DNA from: an uncultured bacterium | GTDB lineage: Bacteria > Desulfobacterota > Binatia > UBA1149 > CAITLU01 | Reading direction: 5' to 3' | Length of the DNA stretch: 64,000 bases | NCBI GenBank assembly: GCA_903893315.1 | Contig: CAITLU010000013.1 | Span: 1-64,000, forward strand | Shown: positions 60,131 to 64,000 of the stretch, one piece after another | Numbering within the stretch: the first letter of the stretch is position 1 | How the letters are laid out: each line of letters begins with the position of its first letter | The notes under the pieces: generated by a model | The model's input: the letters and a program-made list of their open reading frames with translations, nothing else | Told to the model about the DNA's origin: nothing | Database searches by the model: none | Position numbers and translations under genes: made by a program

Positions 60131-60606
60131 ACGGCCTGCGCCGGGGTCCACCCGGCACCGCAAAAGCGAAGACGGCGGCGCGAGATCGACGGCGCGTGAA
60201 TCGCCGGCGGTGCGGCACGGTTTCGCTATACGAACGCGCACGCCGCGGCGGCAGCGGCGACGGGCAGCGCGGCGCGGCGCTGCTGCTGGTGGTGCTGCTT
60301 GCGGCGGCGGCAGCCGTGCTGTCGGCAGCGCTGCTTGCCAGGGCCGGAGCCGTGGCTCGTGAAGTGCGAGCCAGACAGGACGCACTCTGTGCCCGCTACG
60401 CCGCATTGTCGGGCCTGGCCATCAACGCCGTAGTCACCGATCCTTCGGCGGCCGCGGCGTTGGTTGCGAACGAGGTATTCAGCCTGACCACCGCGCTGGT
60501 GCGCCGCGGCCCTTCCTGGTGCGTACTGCGCGCCACCGCCCGCTGCGGCCAGGCCACACGCACCCTTGAGCGCACCCTCGAAGACCCCGCCCGCTGCAAC
60601 CAGTGA
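60127..60606 (+). CDS. PilX-like minor pseudopilin
   Basis: 159 residues with an unusually long basic leader of about 49 residues before QRG/AALLLVVLLAAAAAVLSA. The Glu(+5) expected in most prepilins is absent, as in PilX/GspK-like proteins. ATG 60127 overlaps the previous stop. It is the last of the pseudopilin genes. Confidence 0.7.
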   Translation: MNGLRRGPPGTAKAKTAARDRRRVNRRRCGTVSLYERARRGGSGDGQRGAALLLVVLLAAAAAVLSAALLARAGAVAREVRARQDALCARYAALSGLAINAVVTDPSAAAALVANEVFSLTTALVRRGPSWCVLRATARCGQATRTLERTLEDPARCNQ

Positions 60607-60801
60607 TGAACACTCCGCCAAGACATTCCAGCAGTCTCCTCGCAAGCATCCGGATACAACAGGGAAGGCGCGGCGATATTGAGCAACTGCGTACCGCAAG
60701 CCACGTTCAGGCGAGCATGCCGCGCCCGCCGCCGATGGGCCATCGTGAACGGACTGCCGCCGGTTGCCTCAGGAAGCCGGGGCGGCAACACTCCGCGCGC
60801 C

Positions 60802-61509
60802 GTGCCGTTGTTCCTGACTCTCGAAGGCATCGAAGGATGCGGCAAGTCCACACAGGCAGCCCGCATTGCCGCGCACCTGCGCGGTAAGGGCACCGAGATC
60901 GTCGTCACCCGCGAACCCGGCGGCACCGAAGTCACCGCCCAGATCCGCAGCCTGCTTGCCGATCCGCGCAGCAATCTCGACCCGAGCGCGGAACTGCTGC
61001 TGTTCATGGCCGATCGCGCCCAGCACGTGGCGAGCGTTATCCTGCCGGCCCTCGACAGCGGCAAGACCGTCATCTGCGATCGTTACAGCGACTCTACGAT
61101 GGCCTACCAGGGCTACGGCCGCGGCCACGATCTGGCATGGCTCGAAGAACTCAACCTTTTCGCATCACGCGGAGTCGTCCCCGATCTGACACTGTGGATC
61201 GACTGCGAAGTGCGAGTCGGCCTGGGCCGCGCCAAGACCCGCAGCGGCGGACCCGGCGACCGCTTCGAAGCCGAACCGCTCGCGTTTCACGAGCGCATCC
61301 GCAACGGATTCGTCGCGCTGCACTCGGCGCACCCCGAACGCATCGTGCGCATCGAAGGCAACGCGGCTGAAGATGCCGTCACGCTGGCGTGCATCGCGGC
61401 GGTCGAAGCGGGACTCGCGGCAGCCGCGGCTTCCCCGGCCGCGGAGTCCGGCACAGGTGCCGGCACCGAGTCGAGCGCCCCGGCGCGCCGGGCACACCCG
61501 CGGCGATGA
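60802..61509 (+). CDS. tmk: Thymidylate kinase
   Basis: 235 residues from GTG 60802, which opens the family start VPLFLTLEGIEGCGKST; a longer frame from TTG 60679 is possible. P-loop EGIEGCGKST, then REPGGTEVTAQIRS, CDRYSDSTMAYQGYGRG (DRY motif) and a C-terminal lid. It phosphorylates dTMP to dTDP. The C-terminal ~30 residues are Ala/Ser-rich and not part of the core. The gene overlaps holB by 4 nt. Confidence 0.93.
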   Translation: MPLFLTLEGIEGCGKSTQAARIAAHLRGKGTEIVVTREPGGTEVTAQIRSLLADPRSNLDPSAELLLFMADRAQHVASVILPALDSGKTVICDRYSDSTMAYQGYGRGHDLAWLEELNLFASRGVVPDLTLWIDCEVRVGLGRAKTRSGGPGDRFEAEPLAFHERIRNGFVALHSAHPERIVRIEGNAAEDAVTLACIAAVEAGLAAAAASPAAESGTGAGTESSAPARRAHPRR

Positions 61510-62486
61510 ATCGCGTCCTCGAACCGCTCGGCCACACAGACGTTCGTGCTTCGCTGCGCGGGTTGGCGGTCGCACTCGCCAATGGTCACAGCCGCGGACT
61601 GCACCACGCCTGGCTCTTCTCGGGACCGCGCGGCGTAGGCAAGTTCCTGACCGCCCGCTGGTGGGCCACGCTGCTCAAGTGCCCGCAGGCAGGAGACTGC
61701 GAGCCGCCTTGCGACAGTTGTCGTCTGATCGCCGGCGGCGTTCATCCCGACGTGGTTGAGATTGCGATTCCCGAAGACAAGCGCTCGATCGGCATCGCCG
61801 AGAGTCGCTCGCTGCTTCAGCGACTGTCACTGCGCCCGACGCGAAGCGGACCGCGCATCGGCATCGTCCGCGACGCAGGCGACATGACCGTCGACGCGCA
61901 GAACGCGATGCTCAAACTTCTCGAGGAGCCTCCCGGGTTCGCCGTCATCGTGCTGGTGGCCGACAACGCTTCGTCGATGCTGCCGACGGTACGTTCGCGC
62001 TGCCGGCACCTCGCGTTCGGGAATCTCGACGACGCCGACGTAGCGGCGGTCCTGGTCAGCCTCGGGCGCGAGCCCGAAGAAGCCGCGGCCGCCGCGGCCT
62101 GTGCCCACGGCAGCGTCGCACGCGCCGCAGGCTACGATGCCGAAGGTCTGGCCGAGCGCGAAGCCATGCTCGTGGCCTACGAACAGTTGAGAAGCGGCGA
62201 CGTCGAGATCGACTCGGTCGTGCAGACCCTGGTCTCGCGCAAGGAGTCCGGCTACGCCCTGGGCGAACTGCTCGAATGGCAACTCGCCAAAGTGAAGAGC
62301 AGCCTCGGCGACAGAGCGCACGAACCATCCGCCCTGCTCTGCGGGATTCTGGACCGCGCGGCCGGCGCCGACACCGCGGCTCTGCTCGAAGAAGCGGCGC
62401 GCATCCACTGGACGATGACGGCGCTGAATCGCAACGCCAACGCGCGTCTGGCCATTCGCGACATGCTGTTGAATGTGAGAGCCTGA
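61506..62486 (+). CDS. holB: DNA polymerase III delta-prime subunit
   Basis: 326 residues, AAA+ clamp-loader subunit. P-loop region FSGPRGVGKFLTA, zinc-binding Cys group CPQAGDCEPPCDSC, and the SRC motif in VRSRCRHLAF. MLKLLEEPP is a clear family signature. Pairing of tmk and holB is common in bacteria. Confidence 0.93.
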   Translation: MNRVLEPLGHTDVRASLRGLAVALANGHSRGLHHAWLFSGPRGVGKFLTARWWATLLKCPQAGDCEPPCDSCRLIAGGVHPDVVEIAIPEDKRSIGIAESRSLLQRLSLRPTRSGPRIGIVRDAGDMTVDAQNAMLKLLEEPPGFAVIVLVADNASSMLPTVRSRCRHLAFGNLDDADVAAVLVSLGREPEEAAAAAACAHGSVARAAGYDAEGLAEREAMLVAYEQLRSGDVEIDSVVQTLVSRKESGYALGELLEWQLAKVKSSLGDRAHEPSALLCGILDRAAGADTAALLEEAARIHWTMTALNRNANARLAIRDMLLNVRA

Positions 62487-62496
62487 CCCGCTCGTC

Positions 62497-64000
62497 ATGG
62501 CAGAAAAGATCCACCTCACAACGCCCGTCTACTACGTCAACGCCGAGCCCCACCTCGGCCACACCTACACCACCGTGGTCGTCGACACGCTCGCGCGTTT
62601 CCATCGCTCGATGGGCCGCGACGTATTCTTCCTGACCGGCACCGACGAACACGGCGACAAGATCGCCCGCGCCTCGGAAGCGAAGAACCAGGATCCGAAG
62701 CAGTACGCCGAGGGCGTGTCGCGCATCTTCCGCTCAACGTGGGACACCTGCGGGATCTCCTACGATCACTTCATGCGTACCACCGACGACTACCACGTCG
62801 CCTTCGTGCGCGAGGTCCTGCAGAAAGTCCACGACGCCGGCGACATCTACTTCGGCGAATACGGCGGGCGTTACTGCGTCGGGTGCGAACGTTTCTACGC
62901 CGACCGGGAACTGGTGGACGGCAAGTGCCCAGACCACAAGACCGAGCCCGAGTGGATCGCCGAAGAGAACTACTTCTTCCGCATGAGCCGCTACCAGGAT
63001 GCGCTGCTTGCCCACCTCGAAGCCAATCCCGAACTCATCACTCCGGTCGGCTATCGCAACGAAGTCCTGGGACTGCTGCGCGAACCTATCGGCGACCTCT
63101 GCATCTCGCGGCCCAAGTCGCGGCTGACCTGGGGTATCGAGCTTCCGTTCGACGACCGCTACGTCTGTTACGTGTGGTTCGATGCGCTGATCAACTACCT
63201 GAGCGCGCTGCGTCACGCGCGCCCCGACGACTGGGAGGCCTACTGGGCCGGAGCCCACCACTTCATCGCCAAGGACATCCTCAAACCGCATTCGGTCTTC
63301 TGGCCCACGATGCTGATGGCCGCCGGGATTCCGGTGTACCGCGCGCTGCACGTGCACGGCTACTGGACCATGGACGAGTCGAAGATCTCCAAATCGCTCG
63401 GCAACGTGATCCGGCCGCTGGACATGCGCGAGCGCTTCGGCATGGACGGCTTCCGCTACTTCATGCTGCGCGACATGGCTTTCGGTTCAGATTCGAGCTT
63501 CACGGAAAAGGCTTTCGTCGAACGCTTCAACGCCGATCTCGCCAACGGCATCGGCAACCTCGTCAGCCGTGTGCTGTCGATGCAGCACAAGTATTTCGAA
63601 GGCCGCGTGCAGGCGATCAACGAAGACACCGAGCGCGTGGCCGACCACACGCTCGAACAGGCTTTCGTCGAAGCCGAGACGCGCGCGATCGCGGCGCTCG
63701 AAAGAACGATGCCCCACGTCGCTCTCGAGGAAATCTGGAAAGCGGTGGCGGCGTGCAACAAGTACATCGTCGAGATGGAGCCGTTCAAGCTCTGGAAGGA
63801 CGATGAGCAGAAACCGCGCGTCGGCGCCGTATTGCATGTGCTGTGCGACGCCCTGCGCCATCTGGCGCGCCTGCTCGCACCGTTCATGCCGGAAACCTCG
63901 GCAAAGATAGCCACGCTGCTGGGTGCAGAGGCCGGACGACTGGCCGATCCCGCGCCGCCGTGGAGGCGCAGCTTTTGTCCCGGCCACCTGGTCGGGCAGC
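62497..64000 (+). CDS. metG: Methionyl-tRNA synthetase, 3' part cut by window edge
   Basis: 501 residues seen. Class I motifs: HIGH region as PHLGH (18-22), TGTDEHGDK, WFDALINYLS, and the KMSKS loop as KISKS (ESKISKSLGN). A zinc knuckle with CVGC...CPDH lies at about 130-150. It charges tRNA-Met in the cytoplasm. ATG 62497 lies 10 nt after holB. The end of the gene lies outside the window. Confidence 0.96.
   Translation, partial: MAEKIHLTTPVYYVNAEPHLGHTYTTVVVDTLARFHRSMGRDVFFLTGTDEHGDKIARASEAKNQDPKQYAEGVSRIFRSTWDTCGISYDHFMRTTDDYHVAFVREVLQKVHDAGDIYFGEYGGRYCVGCERFYADRELVDGKCPDHKTEPEWIAEENYFFRMSRYQDALLAHLEANPELITPVGYRNEVLGLLREPIGDLCISRPKSRLTWGIELPFDDRYVCYVWFDALINYLSALRHARPDDWEAYWAGAHHFIAKDILKPHSVFWPTMLMAAGIPVYRALHVHGYWTMDESKISKSLGNVIRPLDMRERFGMDGFRYFMLRDMAFGSDSSFTEKAFVERFNADLANGIGNLVSRVLSMQHKYFEGRVQAINEDTERVADHTLEQAFVEAETRAIAALERTMPHVALEEIWKAVAACNKYIVEMEPFKLWKDDEQKPRVGAVLHVLCDALRHLARLLAPFMPETSAKIATLLGAEAGRLADPAPPWRRSFCPGHLVGQ

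Overview
The window is GC-rich, densely coded DNA from a free-living bacterium with an anaerobic or respiratory lifestyle. Several exported proteins carry Cys-rich 'CGNGVVE..GE.CDDGN..' units, Thr-rich linkers and FG-GAP calcium repeats. These are common in deltaproteobacterial-type lineages (Myxococcota, Desulfobacterota, Binatota and relatives). I cannot place it more precisely from sequence alone, and I see no rRNA, tRNA, IS element or CRISPR array.

Region 1 (1-29.9 kb) is one large redox island. It encodes six catalytic (alpha) subunits of the type II DMSO-reductase/ethylbenzene-dehydrogenase molybdoenzyme family: one cut by the left edge (1-791), one at 3764-6631, and four in tandem at 14963-26616. 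A seventh is a decayed relic at about 9559-10005. Only one set of partners is present: gamma (heme b, 28459-29121), beta (Fe-S, 27308-28414) and a TorD-type chaperone (26652-27308). The island also holds a cytochrome b/Rieske complex with an extra ferredoxin and an octaheme cytochrome c (10071-14807), a b-type membrane cytochrome (3204-3701), moaA for molybdenum cofactor, a TetR regulator and an FNR-type regulator.

Five promoters in the island share one architecture. A TetR-like palindrome runs into a TAGACT-type -10 element. In four of the five a second palindrome, ATGAC-N4-GTCAT, lies exactly 21 bp upstream of that -10, where a class II FNR/CRP activator would sit. I infer a dual-input regulon (TetR ligand plus FNR-type redox control) driving a dehydrogenase with interchangeable catalytic subunits, plus cofactor supply and the quinone/cytochrome link.

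Between the first two alpha genes lies an exported protein with 68 cysteines. Every cysteine belongs to a mirror-symmetric spacing pattern: one 8-Cys unit followed by five 12-Cys units. I do not recognise this as a described family.

Region 2 (30-34.4 kb) is a minus-strand catabolic operon: acyl-CoA ligase, acyl-CoA dehydrogenase, NTF2/SnoaL-like protein, nitroreductase and a small unknown. Region 3 (34.8-46.7 kb) holds large exported proteins (a Cys-rich surface protein, a trypsin-like protease, a subtilase with FG-GAP repeats), an SGNH hydrolase, a peroxiredoxin and TatA. TatA matters here because five alpha subunits carry twin-arginine signals. Region 4 (47-54 kb) is mixed housekeeping and accessory genes, including a haloalkane-dehalogenase-type hydrolase and an NYN nuclease-like protein. 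Region 5 (54-64 kb) is a type IV pilus/type II secretion-like cluster (ATPase, platform protein, prepilins, prepilin peptidase) interrupted by an enoyl-CoA hydratase gene and followed by tmk, holB and the 5' part of metG.
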